Of a stretch of 64,000 bases of DNA, positions 1 to 9,474 are shown piece after piece. The translations under genes and the position numbers were made by a program. The notes under the pieces were generated by a model, which made no database searches, was not told where the DNA came from, and saw only the letters and a list, made by a program, of their open reading frames with translations. The stretch comes from Pseudomonadota bacterium. GTDB lineage: Bacteria > SZUA-182 > DTGQ01. The number at the start of each line of letters is the position of its first letter. Position 1 is the first letter of the stretch. Location of the stretch: assembly GCA_030625085.1 (NCBI GenBank), contig DAOURK010000007.1:1-64000 (forward strand), given 5' to 3'.

Positions 1-215
1 AAATCTATTTAGAGAGGAAATTTTTTGATATTTTTAAGTTATTCCTACTTATAAATTAAGGCAAAATTTCCTTCAAAGGAAAAAAATTAGCAAATTGACT
101 ACGAAATGCCCTACTTAATTAATTGATGCGTCACAGTTGGGATATCCCTCTAATTCTTGACAATATTCGGGAGCCAACTTATGATAGAGAAAAAAGTATA
201 AAAGAAGGAAAGGAA

Positions 216-1634
216 ATGATAATGCCTTACTCCAGTATGTCGAAGGAAAAACAAAAAGAGTTAATGCCGACTCATAAAGCAGATATGGTTTTTGAATGTC
301 TTGAGTGTGGACGAACTTATCATATTGACCAATTTCTCTATATATGTCCCAAATGTAAGAGCCTTTTAAAGATTATAGATAAAAATTTTTATCAGCTAAA
401 AAAGGTTTCAGGAGAGGAATGGCGGCGTATTTTTGATTTTCGTAAAATGATAAATTGTGAATTCTTAAAAGGTATTTTTCTTTTCTATGAACTGATTCTC
501 CCCTGTATTCCATCGGATGATATTATCTACCTCGGTGAAGGGCATACTCCAATTGTTCGTGCTAATGAGGACTTGGCAGAACTTGTTGGAACGGATTTTT
601 TTATTAAATATGATGGGTTAAACCCTTCGGCAAGTTTTAAAGATCGGGGTATGGCCAGCGCGGTCAGTTTTATCAATTACTCGATCAAAAAAAGGAATAT
701 TAAACAGCTTTTGGGGATTTGTGCTTCTACCGGAGATACTTCGGCTGCGGCGGCTTTATATTTAAGTTATTTGAAGAAAGGTGTAGTTAAATCCGTGGTT
801 TTACTTCCTCAAGGGAAAGTAACTTCTCAACAGTTATCACAGCCCTTGGGTAGTGGGGCCACAGTTATAGAAATCCCCGGTGTCTTTGATGATTGTATGA
901 AGATTGTCGAGGAATTGTCTGAAAATTATGAGGTATTTTTGCTTAATTCTAAGAATCCGGTACGAATTATGGGGCAAAAATCTTATTCCTATGAAATAGC
1001 TCAGCAATTGGATTTTGATACCAGAGATTTAGTAGTACTGATTCCGATTGGGAACGCGGGGAATATAACGGCCGTTATGGAAGGGTTTTTGGACTTACAT
1101 CGATTGGAAATAATTCCGGAACTTCCTCAGATAATTGGTATACAAAGCCGGCATGCTAATCCGGTATTTCGATGGTATAAAGAAAAACAATACCATTCAG
1201 TAAAAGTAAGGCCTAGTGTGGCTCAGGCAGCTATGATTGGAGATCCGGTATCTTTCCCTAAAGTTTTTCGTTTGGTTTCCGAGAATTTCCAAGATAAATT
1301 TTTTGTAGTTGAGGTTACCGAACAGGAAATTATGCGGTATATGTTAGAGGCGAATCGGCACGGCCATATTGTTTGTACTCAGGGAGGAGAAACCATAGCC
1401 GGTGTGAAAGCAGCCCTCCGCGAAGGCTATATCAGTAGAGGCTCAAAGGTGGTAGTGGATTCTACTTCCCATCAGTTAAAATTTTCCGGATTTCAACAAA
1501 TGTACTTTGAAAACAAATTTCCCAAGGGCTATGAGATTATACCAGACAAGGTTTTACTAAATAGCCCTACGCAATTGCCTGCCTCTGTATCTGAAATTGC
1601 TCGGTTTTTACATTTGAAAAAAATAAAAAAATAG
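216..1634 (+). CDS. thrC: Threonine synthase (PLP-dependent)
   Basis: Catalyses O-phospho-homoserine to threonine in the cytoplasm, the last step of threonine synthesis. An N-terminal zinc ribbon is visible (C28, C31, C44, C47 counted from this start). The fold-type II PLP domain follows, with the Schiff-base lysine K142 in NPSASFKDRG and a Ser/Thr/Gly phosphate-binding stretch (CASTGDTSAAAA). The length of 472 residues suits the bacterial class with a zinc ribbon. I chose ATG 216 because AAGGA lies 6 nt upstream and about 27 residues before the ribbon is usual. The frame is open upstream to a TTG/ATG pair at 123/126 with no Shine-Dalgarno, so a longer form cannot be excluded. A weak sigma-70-like pair (TTGATA at 25, TTATAA at 49, 18-nt spacer) lies upstream. 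The family call is firm; the exact start is less so. Confidence 0.9.
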   Translation: MIMPYSSMSKEKQKELMPTHKADMVFECLECGRTYHIDQFLYICPKCKSLLKIIDKNFYQLKKVSGEEWRRIFDFRKMINCEFLKGIFLFYELILPCIPSDDIIYLGEGHTPIVRANEDLAELVGTDFFIKYDGLNPSASFKDRGMASAVSFINYSIKKRNIKQLLGICASTGDTSAAAALYLSYLKKGVVKSVVLLPQGKVTSQQLSQPLGSGATVIEIPGVFDDCMKIVEELSENYEVFLLNSKNPVRIMGQKSYSYEIAQQLDFDTRDLVVLIPIGNAGNITAVMEGFLDLHRLEIIPELPQIIGIQSRHANPVFRWYKEKQYHSVKVRPSVAQAAMIGDPVSFPKVFRLVSENFQDKFFVVEVTEQEIMRYMLEANRHGHIVCTQGGETIAGVKAALREGYISRGSKVVVDSTSHQLKFSGFQQMYFENKFPKGYEIIPDKVLLNSPTQLPASVSEIARFLHLKKIKK

Positions 1635-1788
1635 CTGTTGATATAATATTTATAACAAAATAGCCCCGAACCATTTTGGCAATCTTCCGAAAAAGAGAAA
1701 TAGAAGTCTATTAATCCCAAAAAAAGACATAAGTTAGGTTGATGTTAACGTTCCATGGTTTTAATACATTATAGGATTTTCAGGAATT

Positions 1789-2724
1789 ATGATTGCCATC
1801 AAAACTGTAGGGCTAAGAAAAGTATTTAAAACAGGGATTGCAAAAAAAAACGAGGTACTGAAAGGCTTAGATCTGGAGATTGAGCAAGGTGAAACATTTG
1901 GTTATTTGGGGCCAAATGGGGCCGGCAAGACTACCACGTTAAAACTTCTTTTAGGGCTCATATACCCTACTTCCGGAAGCGCTTTTATTTTGGGGGAGAG
2001 TACCCGGAATGTCAGGGTGAAGAACTTGATTGGCTTTCTTCCCGAACAACCATATTTTTATACCTATTTGACTGCTTGGGAATTTTTGGACTTTTATAGC
2101 CAACTGTTTGATATCCTGGGGAAATTTCGTAAAAAAAGAATTGAAGAGTTGCTCTCTTTAGTGGGATTAAAAGGAAAATGTGAAAAACTTCAGTTGAGGA
2201 AATTCTCAAAAGGAATGTTGCAGCGCCTTGGAATAGCTCAAGCCTTAATTAATGATCCTCAGGTTATTTTTTTAGATGAACCTTTTTCCGGCCTTGACCC
2301 TATTGGGCGAAAGGAAATCCGTGACATTATTTTTAAATTGAAGGATAGTGGAAAGACTATTTTCTTTTGCTCTCATATTTTATCAGATGTAGAACTGATA
2401 TGTGATAGAGTTGGTATTTTGGTCGATGGGCAGTTGCGGGCTCTTGGCAAAATTGAGGATTTAGTGGATACCAGCCTTAACTCGGCAGAAATTGCTTTTT
2501 ATGGATTAAAGGAAGGATCTAAGCAGGAAATACGAAATTTTTGCACTCAAATGGTGGATCATTCCGATAAGACCCTGGCTATATTTAATGACCGAGAATC
2601 GGTTGACAGAGCGGTCAAGATAATTACCGACGGTAAGGGATCATTGATTTCTTTAACTCCGGTTCGGCAAACCCTGGAAGATATATTTTTAAAAGAAGTG
2701 ATAACCGAGAAACAAATCTCCTAA
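1789..2724 (+). CDS. ABC-2 type transporter, ATP-binding subunit
   Basis: Cytoplasmic ATPase that powers an ABC-2 exporter. It has Walker A GPNGAGKTT at residues 41-49, a degenerate signature FSKGMLQRLG near residue 139, Walker B VIFLDEP near residue 160, and the switch histidine in FFCSHILSD. At 311 residues with a divergent C-terminal extension it matches the CcmA/NatA-like ABC-2 ATPases. The permease gene follows after 35 bp on the same strand, so the two form a transporter operon. The start is ATG with CAGGA just upstream. The substrate cannot be read from the sequence; candidates in this class include drugs, sodium, heme-pathway or cell-envelope components. Confidence 0.9.
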   Translation: MIAIKTVGLRKVFKTGIAKKNEVLKGLDLEIEQGETFGYLGPNGAGKTTTLKLLLGLIYPTSGSAFILGESTRNVRVKNLIGFLPEQPYFYTYLTAWEFLDFYSQLFDILGKFRKKRIEELLSLVGLKGKCEKLQLRKFSKGMLQRLGIAQALINDPQVIFLDEPFSGLDPIGRKEIRDIIFKLKDSGKTIFFCSHILSDVELICDRVGILVDGQLRALGKIEDLVDTSLNSAEIAFYGLKEGSKQEIRNFCTQMVDHSDKTLAIFNDRESVDRAVKIITDGKGSLISLTPVRQTLEDIFLKEVITEKQIS

Positions 2725-2759
2725 ATAGTAACGATAATAAGAACGAATCTATAAAAATT

Positions 2760-3527
2760 ATGTTAAAGATTCGCGCCATTTTTATTAACACATTCCGTGA
2801 AGCCATCCGTGATAAGATACTTTACAATTTATTAATTTTTGCTTTATTGATCATCGGCTGCTCGATTTTGTTGGGGACCCTGACTATTGGGGAACAACAA
2901 AAGATTATAAAAGATATGGGACTGGCCAGCATTTCGATTTTCGGGACTCTGATTGCTGTTTTTATCGGGATAGGTCTTGTATATAAAGAGATAGACAGGA
3001 AGACAATTTATAATATTTTTTCCAAACCCGTCCATCGATATCAATTCATCATTGGAAAATACCTGGGGCTTATATTAACTTTATTTGTAAATGTTTTGAT
3101 TATGGCAGTAGTTTTTCTTTCTATTGTCTATTTCATGGATGGAGTTGTGGGATTTTCGCTGATCCAAGCCATTTTTTTAATTTTTTTGGAATTAATGCTT
3201 ATTACAGCCGTGGCACTTCTTTTTTCGACTTTTACCACACCTACTTTAAGTGCGATTTTTACCTTGGCAATTTATGTTATTGGGCATCTCAGCGGTGACC
3301 TTAAGGTATTCGGGGCGAAGGCAGAGCAAGTGTGGGTAAGATATGTGACTCAGTTTTTATATTATGTAATACCAAATCTGGAGAATTTTAATATTAAAGG
3401 TTTGGTTGTATACAATCTTTCTTTGCCCGATCATTTTTTCCTTTTTTCCTTCCTCTATGGCATCCTCTATATTTGTATCGTTCTATTTTTTTCAATTTTT
3501 ATTTTTGAAAGGCGAAATTTTAAATAA
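2760..3527 (+). CDS. ABC-2 type transporter, permease subunit
   Basis: Integral membrane partner of the preceding ATPase. The 255-residue protein shows about six hydrophobic segments, the first at roughly residues 20-42 and the last near the C-terminus. The cytoplasmic loop after the second segment reads YKEIDRKTIYNIFSKPVHRYQFIIGK, which I shorten to the key elements EIDRKTI and SKPVHR; this is typical of the ABC-2 membrane family (NosY/CcmB-like). The family is recognisable from this loop and from the 35-bp spacing to the ATPase gene. No substrate can be assigned. Confidence 0.85.
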   Translation: MLKIRAIFINTFREAIRDKILYNLLIFALLIIGCSILLGTLTIGEQQKIIKDMGLASISIFGTLIAVFIGIGLVYKEIDRKTIYNIFSKPVHRYQFIIGKYLGLILTLFVNVLIMAVVFLSIVYFMDGVVGFSLIQAIFLIFLELMLITAVALLFSTFTTPTLSAIFTLAIYVIGHLSGDLKVFGAKAEQVWVRYVTQFLYYVIPNLENFNIKGLVVYNLSLPDHFFLFSFLYGILYICIVLFFSIFIFERRNFK

Positions 3528-3949
3528 TCCTGTGCCATTTTTTAAATTTTTTTCCTTAAATCACGGTAACCTCAAAGTCAGGTGTAAATATTTAATTTTA
3601 TAAGTTTTGTAAATTTATAAGGCCATCATATAAGTTATTGAAAGTCAAATAGTTATGGTTAATTTTGACGCGATCCTGTTCCTTAAATGGTTTTTTGTTT
3701 TTTGATGTGTTATAATTTTTAGTATCAAGAATATAATTATTCAAAATTTAGAATTTAGGGCATATTTCATTTTTTGATTTAGATTTTTTTGTCATTTCTA
3801 GCGAAGCGAGAAATCTTTAAGCCTTTGGATTATAAGATTTCTCGTCGTTTCACTTCTCGAAATGACAATAAAAGTGCTGAAATGACAATAAAAGTGTCAA
3901 TTACTTTTTATCTTTATTGTAGGATGCAGAATATAGGCAGTATTTTTTT
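3528..3949. other. Intergenic region with palindromic repeat
   Basis: 422 bp without a convincing gene between the ABC permease and the sigma-54 activator. It is very AT-rich. The only clear structure is the palindromic repeat at 3790-3867 and the short tandem duplication after it. Promoters for the activator must lie here, but I see no convincing -35/-10 pair. Confidence 0.6.
3790..3898. repeat. TGTCATTTC...GAAATGACA palindromic element plus 20-bp tandem duplication
   Basis: The ends TGTCATTTC and GAAATGACA are inverted copies, and inner arms AGAAATCTT / AAGATTTCT also pair, giving a 78-bp imperfect palindrome (3790-3867). The right end (GAAATGACAATAAAAGTG plus 2 nt) is then repeated once at 3879-3898. 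A diverged relative lies at 33136-33240. This type of short palindrome is widespread in bacterial intergenic DNA and looks like a MITE-class element. Confidence 0.65.
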
Positions 3950-6900
3950 ATGAAAAAGAGAGTAGCAAATTTTTTAAATAATATTTTTATCAGTAACTAC
4001 GCTATTGTTACTGCAGGGATAATCATTGCCGTCTTGTCAATTTTTATTATTCTTTCTATTTATAAGCAATCTAAACAAAATATTATTAATGAGTTTCAAA
4101 AATATCAATTAAGTTCAGTGGAAAGCGCTGCTCGAGGTATAGAAGGGTTTATTAAAAATACAATTAATGATTTGCGTTTTTTTGGGCAATTAAAATCGAT
4201 CCAAAATATGGATTTTACTTCAATGCGATCCACCTTGGAGAATTTATATTTTTTTCGTAAAGAGGAAGATAGTTTTTTAACCTCCCTATTTTATTTTGAT
4301 CATCAAGGGTCCTTAAAGTTTGCTATCCCATCAGAAGGATTAGAAAAGGGATATATTCAAACAAATATCGATCACGCGCAATACTCCTTTAACTCCAGCG
4401 AAGCCGATAATTTTCATATTTCAAAACTTTTTTTTAATCATCAAGATGAAGGGAGGGTCCGAATTAGTGTTCCTATTGTTGACCATGCAGAACAGAGAGA
4501 ACCTGGAGAAATTTTTTCTCTCGGGACTTTGTCTGCGGATATTGATGTTGAAAAGATGGCTCATTATTTTATCGGTCATGTGAAATTAAATACCAGCTAT
4601 GTATGCATTTTGGATAAGGATGGATGCATTATTGATCATCCCTGCCCTCAATTTATTACCAAAAATATTAGGGACATTGATATCAAAAGGATTGATGAAG
4701 ATAACAGAGTTTATCCATTTTACGATAGTCAGGATTTTTTAAATATACTTCTGAAGGAAAAAAGGGGCGCTTTCCGGGTCATCAGCCCCAATTTTGGTCG
4801 ATTAGAGTTGTTATCTTATGCCCCTGTTCAATTATATGAAAAATCTTGGATCGTGACTAAATATACGCCATTTTCAGAAATATCCGGTCCTATTGGGGAG
4901 TTGCAGAGACGATTTACTGTTATTATGTTGGGATTGATAATTTTAATGACTATAGGAAGTTTTTTACTTGTCACAGTCAATAAGAAGAGGGTTAGAACAG
5001 AGACTCGAGTTAAACATTTGACAAGAGAGATTCAATTAGAAGAAGAAATTAAAAAATCGGAAGCTAAATCTCGGGCCATTCTTCAATCAATCAATGATTT
5101 TATTATTATTCTTGACCCGGACTTGAATATCATCTGGAGCAATGATAGTGATGAAAAAAAATTTATAGGGAAAAAGTGTTGGCAAATCCGTCGTGGTTTG
5201 CATCAGCCTTGTAGCAAATGCATTGTTAAGGAGAGTTTTGAAGATAATAAATCACATTTATCCGAGGTAGTGGGTCAGGATAAGGAGCAGAAGTTTTTTT
5301 ATCAAATGTGTTCATCCCCAATTCTGGATAATGAAGGAAAAGTTGTCAGCGTGGTTGAGATGACACGAGACATAAGCAATATGAGAAAAATGGATGTCTT
5401 GATTCGGGAATCCGAGGAACGATATCGCCATTTGATTGAGCAGATGAATGAAGGGTTGTTGATTATTGATTCTGAAAACCGGATCACCTTCGTAAATAAT
5501 AAATTTTGTAAATTATTCTCCTGCGAATTCAAAGAAATTGTTGGCCAAAATTATGGAGTTTTACTTAATACGGAAAGTCAAATAAAGATGAAGGAGGCTG
5601 TTGAGAGGAGTAAAAAAGGCGAACCATCTTTAATTGAGTTGGAGATGGGTGATCCAAAGGCTTCGCCTTTAAGCATGATTTGCAGCCTTTCTTCACTTTT
5701 TGATGAGCGGAGGAATTATCGGGGTACTTCGGTAGTCTTTACAGAGGTCACAGAGCGTAAAAAATTAGCGAAAGAAATTCAGGTAAGCCGGGATAAGCTC
5801 CGCGCTATTTTGAAGGGGCTCAGTGATGGAGTTATGATTATCGACAAGAATTATATTATTCATTATATGAATGAGAGTAGTAAAAAAATTTTTGGAGATC
5901 AAGTTCAAAAACTATGCTACCAAGCCCTTTGGGATCGCTCCGAAGCTTGCCAAATATGTTTGTTAAAACAGATTTTTGAAGAAAACCAGGACCAGTATCT
6001 GACGAAAGATTCCATCAAGGGACGAATTTTGGATATCTCGGGTAGCCCTTTGGTTATGGAAGACGAGAGTATTTCTATGCTTATGGTATTCCGGGACATT
6101 ACAGAACGTAAACACTTGGAAAATAAACTTCTCGAATTCGAAAAGAATAGATTGCAGGATCATAAAGAAACCTATCGATTCGGCAAAATTATTGGCAAAA
6201 ATCATAAGATGCAAGATATCTACGATTTGGTCTCTATTGTTTCCCAAGGATTCACCACAGTGTTGATTCAGGGAGCAAGTGGCACAGGAAAGGAGTTAAT
6301 TGCCAGGGCTATTCATTATAACAGCGCTCAACATGATAAACCCTTCATAGGCGTAAGTTGTTCAGCACTTTCAGACGGGCTGTTGGAAAGTGAATTATTT
6401 GGGCATGTACGGGGGGCTTTTACCAATGCTATTCGAGATAAGATGGGAAGATTTGAATTGGCTGACGGAGGCACTCTCTTTTTAGATGAAATTGGTGATG
6501 TTTCTCCGTTCATTCAGGTAAAATTGCTTCGAGTATTGCAAGAGCGGCAATTTGAGAGAGTAGGTTCTTTGAAGACTATTAGAGTTAATGTAAGGGTCGT
6601 AGCAGCCACCAACAAGGATTTGAAGGCTGCGGTGGCTAAAGGGGAATTTCGCGAGGATTTGTATTACCGTTTGAATGTAGTCAAGATCTATCTTCCTTCA
6701 TTGAAAGAGAAAATTGATGATATTCCCTTACTTGTTCACTATTTTATCGAGCAATTTAATAAGAAATTCAGGAGAAATATTTCTTCCATTTCCTCCGGGG
6801 CCATGGGGTATATTGTCTCTTATGACTGGCCCGGCAATGTTCGTCAATTGGAGAATGCTATCGAGCATGCCTTTATATGCGCCAAAGGTAAAATAATTCT

Positions 6901-7222
6901 CCCCCAAAATTTGCCTCTGGAGATTAGGCAGGGGGAAAAGCAAAAGAAGAGATCATCAATGGTTGACATCGTAGATTTAGAGCAAGGAAAGGGGGAGATT
7001 TTAACCCTTGATGAGATGGAAGCCCAGATGATTGTGAATGGTTTACGCCAAACTGATGGCCATCTTGGAAATACCGCTCAAATACTGGGAATCGCACGTT
7101 CTACTCTTTGGCGGTTAATGAAGAAACATAATATAACGAAAGAATCTGGTCGGAATAAAAAGGTTATTTTTTTGAAAGACAAGTTTAAATTAAGCCAGGA
7201 TCACGGCCATAATTCCGCTTAA
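3950..7222 (+). CDS. Membrane sensor / sigma-54-dependent transcriptional activator
   Basis: A one-protein signalling device of 1090 residues that senses outside the cell and activates sigma-54 RNA polymerase. Order: transmembrane helix at about 17-40; an extracytoplasmic Cache-like sensor to about 320; a second transmembrane helix at about 325-345; three PAS domains at about 375-480, 495-610 and 620-730; an AAA+ domain with Walker A GASGTGKE near 775, the sigma-54-contact loop GAFTNA near 822 (a variant of GAFTGA) and Walker B LFLDEIGD; and a Fis-type helix-turn-helix at about 1040-1062 (LGNTAQILGIARSTLWRLMK). PAS1 and PAS3 carry spaced cysteines (CWQ...CSKC and CYQ...CQIC), which suggests redox or metal sensing. 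There is no receiver domain, so no partner kinase is needed. A possible target is the -24/-12 site at 9459. The last 33 bp overlap the convergent DUF1614 gene. Confidence 0.92.
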   Translation: MKKRVANFLNNIFISNYAIVTAGIIIAVLSIFIILSIYKQSKQNIINEFQKYQLSSVESAARGIEGFIKNTINDLRFFGQLKSIQNMDFTSMRSTLENLYFFRKEEDSFLTSLFYFDHQGSLKFAIPSEGLEKGYIQTNIDHAQYSFNSSEADNFHISKLFFNHQDEGRVRISVPIVDHAEQREPGEIFSLGTLSADIDVEKMAHYFIGHVKLNTSYVCILDKDGCIIDHPCPQFITKNIRDIDIKRIDEDNRVYPFYDSQDFLNILLKEKRGAFRVISPNFGRLELLSYAPVQLYEKSWIVTKYTPFSEISGPIGELQRRFTVIMLGLIILMTIGSFLLVTVNKKRVRTETRVKHLTREIQLEEEIKKSEAKSRAILQSINDFIIILDPDLNIIWSNDSDEKKFIGKKCWQIRRGLHQPCSKCIVKESFEDNKSHLSEVVGQDKEQKFFYQMCSSPILDNEGKVVSVVEMTRDISNMRKMDVLIRESEERYRHLIEQMNEGLLIIDSENRITFVNNKFCKLFSCEFKEIVGQNYGVLLNTESQIKMKEAVERSKKGEPSLIELEMGDPKASPLSMICSLSSLFDERRNYRGTSVVFTEVTERKKLAKEIQVSRDKLRAILKGLSDGVMIIDKNYIIHYMNESSKKIFGDQVQKLCYQALWDRSEACQICLLKQIFEENQDQYLTKDSIKGRILDISGSPLVMEDESISMLMVFRDITERKHLENKLLEFEKNRLQDHKETYRFGKIIGKNHKMQDIYDLVSIVSQGFTTVLIQGASGTGKELIARAIHYNSAQHDKPFIGVSCSALSDGLLESELFGHVRGAFTNAIRDKMGRFELADGGTLFLDEIGDVSPFIQVKLLRVLQERQFERVGSLKTIRVNVRVVAATNKDLKAAVAKGEFREDLYYRLNVVKIYLPSLKEKIDDIPLLVHYFIEQFNKKFRRNISSISSGAMGYIVSYDWPGNVRQLENAIEHAFICAKGKIILPQNLPLEIRQGEKQKKRSSMVDIVDLEQGKGEILTLDEMEAQMIVNGLRQTDGHLGNTAQILGIARSTLWRLMKKHNITKESGRNKKVIFLKDKFKLSQDHGHNSA

Positions 7223-7834
7223 AAAAATCCCATCGAAGGTCCCCGCACCTCCTATAGAAGCTGTTGAGATCCCTAAGTCTTTTATTTTAGATAAATTGGC
7301 TAAATCTGCTCCAATAAGAGTACCAATACTGCCGGATATATAAGCGGTTTGGGGAGTTGCCTGTTTATCCAGAAGCAGAGAACTTAATGCTGCTGAAAGG
7401 GCAGGCAGAAGAATCGGGATGGTAATTCCAACACCGGGGACAACTCGGGAGAAGTAATAAACAATAAGAGAGACAATAAGGGTAGCCAGAAGTGTTTTTT
7501 CAGGGTGGAGGGCTTTGACCATTAAATATAGGGAAATAAAAATCGGAATTATTGCTCCACCTAAATTAATGGCTATGGTGGTTTTGGATGTTATGAGTGA
7601 GGGGAGAACCGACCAAAGGCCTGTAAACCAGGTTGCATGATGAGGGGAAGAATGAACTTGCCAAAGGGCAATATTTACATAACTTCCCAATAAAGAAAAA
7701 AATAAGAGAAGAAAAACCCCATAAGGGGAAATCTGTATTTTTTCATAGGCGTATTTAATAACATGAATTTTAATAAGGAAAAAAAGGATCGAGAGAAGAA
7801 GAAAAAATAAAAGAGAAAGTGTATTTGCGTTCAT
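7190..7834 (-). CDS. DUF1614 family integral membrane protein
   Basis: A 214-residue polytopic membrane protein with about six hydrophobic segments and the conserved C-terminal signature of DUF1614: GADLANL, then IGGAGTFDGIFLSGI. The family has no established biochemical function that I know of. The gene lies 36 bp downstream of the pentapeptide-repeat gene on the same strand, so the two may be co-transcribed. Its 3' end overlaps the convergent sigma-54 activator by 33 bp, so the two messages are complementary at their ends. The recognition rests on the C-terminal motif. Confidence 0.75.
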   Translation of the reverse strand: MNANTLSLLFFLLLSILFFLIKIHVIKYAYEKIQISPYGVFLLLFFSLLGSYVNIALWQVHSSPHHATWFTGLWSVLPSLITSKTTIAINLGGAIIPIFISLYLMVKALHPEKTLLATLIVSLIVYYFSRVVPGVGITIPILLPALSAALSSLLLDKQATPQTAYISGSIGTLIGADLANLSKIKDLGISTASIGGAGTFDGIFLSGIMAVILA

Positions 7835-7870
7835 CTGCGGAAATCTGCGCTTACCTGTGGTGTTAATTTA

Positions 7871-8821
7871 TTAAAATATTTTCGGAAAATTTTTTTGTAA
7901 ATATTGTTTAAACTCCTCAAGGGATAGGCGGGATGCAGACCACCAATTAGTCCCTTGAAAGCTGGCCCCTTGAAAATGTTTAATTTCGGAAATATTGGTT
8001 CCCGTCATGATAGAATAATCAAAGAGGGTATCTTGAATAGAAGCCTGTTGTAAATTACAGAACATCAGGTTAGTATCTTTCAGATTAGCGCCATTTAAGT
8101 TAGCGCCGCTTAAATCTGCTCCACTCAAATCAGCTCCCTGAAAATCTGTATCCTGTAAATTTTTGTTTTGTAATGAAGCATTTTTAAAGAACATAAAGCG
8201 ATAATTTTTTAAATTTATATTCACCTGGTCGAATTTGGCTTGATGTAGATTATTAACGTTTTCTAAATCTAAATTGTCTAATTTAGCTCCATAAAAATTT
8301 GCTTGGCTGATGTCGGCATTTTTCAGGTTAACGTTAATCAGTTGCGCGCAAGTGAAATTGCAATCATGTAAGTTGGCATTTTCCAGATTTACATTGATCA
8401 GAACAGCCCCTTCGAGATTTGCCTGGTTTAAATTGGCTCCATAAAGGTCCGTGTGGATGAGTTTCCCATAGGCTAGGTTGCAAATATTGAGATTTGCTGA
8501 GCGTAGATTGGTGCCTTCAAGGTTAGCATGACTCAGATTTGTTCCATAAAGAAAAGAATTCACCAATTGGGCGCCATGTAGATCCACCCCTTCCATAAAT
8601 GCCTTTTCCAGATTGATGTTTTGCCCGTGAATTTCTCTCATATTAGCCTTTTTAAAACACGCTTCACGTCCAAAAACATAGTCCAGATTTGCTCTCCAAA
8701 GGTTTGCCTTTTCCAGGTTTGCCTTTTCCAGGTTGGCTCTGGTCAGGGTGGCTTGGCTGAGATCTGCAAAGGCTAAGTTTTTATGTGGCCAATGAACTCC
8801 GTGGAGATATTTTTCATTCAT
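7871..8821 (-). CDS. Pentapeptide-repeat protein
   Basis: Almost all 316 residues are tandem A(D/N)LXX pentapeptides, for example ANLEKANLEKANLWRANL near the start and ADLSGADLSGANLNGANL near residue 235. Such repeats fold as a right-handed four-sided beta-helix. No signal peptide, membrane segment or kinase domain is present, so this is a stand-alone cytoplasmic helix. Some family members mimic DNA and shield gyrase, but nothing here proves that role. Two interruptions, at about residues 40-60 and 185-205, depart from the pattern and may be loops. It heads a two-gene unit with the DUF1614 gene. Confidence 0.9.
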   Translation of the reverse strand: MNEKYLHGVHWPHKNLAFADLSQATLTRANLEKANLEKANLWRANLDYVFGREACFKKANMREIHGQNINLEKAFMEGVDLHGAQLVNSFLYGTNLSHANLEGTNLRSANLNICNLAYGKLIHTDLYGANLNQANLEGAVLINVNLENANLHDCNFTCAQLINVNLKNADISQANFYGAKLDNLDLENVNNLHQAKFDQVNINLKNYRFMFFKNASLQNKNLQDTDFQGADLSGADLSGANLNGANLKDTNLMFCNLQQASIQDTLFDYSIMTGTNISEIKHFQGASFQGTNWWSASRLSLEEFKQYLQKNFPKIF

Positions 8822-9131
8822 AAATTTATTCTCTTATTTTTAAATTATTTAGGATTCTATTTTCCGCTGGTTGCTGCGGGGTTAGTTCATTTTTAAGGGA
8901 TTATTTTTAACAGAATAAATGACCTTATGCCCATTTTTGAGTATAATTGTTTATCATTACCTATTTTGGAGACAATCCATCATAATTAGCTTTATTATAA
9001 GTATAAATTATTTTTTTTGTCAAATTAAAATAGGAAGATTTAGGTTCATCGGGTTAATGAGTATCTTTGAGTATGTAGATGGTAAAGCCGGAGTTTAAAA
9101 TTTTGCTTTAGCGAACATTTTGCCAACTTTT

Positions 9132-9208
9132 TATAGATCTCCAGAAAAATAATTACATAATCGATATTTAATCAAAAGTAGCGCAGGGCTTTAGCCCTGC
9201 CAAACTAC
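9132..9208 (-). repeat. Partial GCGCAGGGC-family MITE-like element
   Basis: Starts with TATAGAT and continues through ATAATCGATATTTA to AAAAGTAGCGCAGGGC and TTTAGCCCTGCC. This matches the outer arm and half of the central palindrome of the elements at 52367-52491 and 57182-57307. The second half is missing or diverged beyond recognition. Confidence 0.65.
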
Positions 9209-9268
9209 ATGGCTAATGCCCAGTATTATAGCCAATTTAGTTCGAAATGAAAATTGCTGGAGACGTAG

Positions 9269-9282
9269 CGACATTTTTGTCG
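9269..9282. promoter_or_regulatory. Upstream dyad 1 (CGACA-N4-TGTCG)
   Basis: CGACATTTTTGTCG, an inverted repeat with 5-bp arms. It lies about 210 bp upstream of the start point predicted from the sigma-54-like promoter at 9459 and exactly 100 bp from the second copy. It is a candidate enhancer-binding site for a Fis-type activator. Confidence 0.4.
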
Positions 9283-9368
9283 AATCAGTTCAGATAGAGT
9301 AATGAAAAGGCAAATGGTTTTGACTAGAGGTTTATTTTTTTTAGAATCTGTGCTTAATAAATGGTTTT

Positions 9369-9382
9369 CGACAAAATTGTCG
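9369..9382. promoter_or_regulatory. Upstream dyad 2 (CGACA-N4-TGTCG)
   Basis: CGACAAAATTGTCG, an inverted repeat with 6-bp arms (CGACAA / TTGTCG). It is centred about 110 bp upstream of the predicted start point, within the usual distance for sigma-54 enhancer sites. Confidence 0.4.
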
Positions 9383-9458
9383 GAAGATTAATTCAGGCGT
9401 AATACTGTGGAGGGGGTATCTCCTTTATTTATAACCTATTATAGCATATAAAGGAAAT

Positions 9459-9474
9459 CGGCATGAAATTTGCT
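9459..9474 (+). promoter_or_regulatory. Candidate sigma-54 (-24/-12) promoter
   Basis: CGGCAT-GAAAT-TTGCT matches the sigma-54 consensus TGGCAC-N5-TTGCW at all core positions, with GG at 9460-9461 and GC at 9472-9473 in the required 12-bp register. The start point would be near 9485, giving a leader of about 170 nt before the gene at 9658. Two dyads upstream and a sigma-54 activator gene in the window strengthen the call. Confidence 0.5.
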
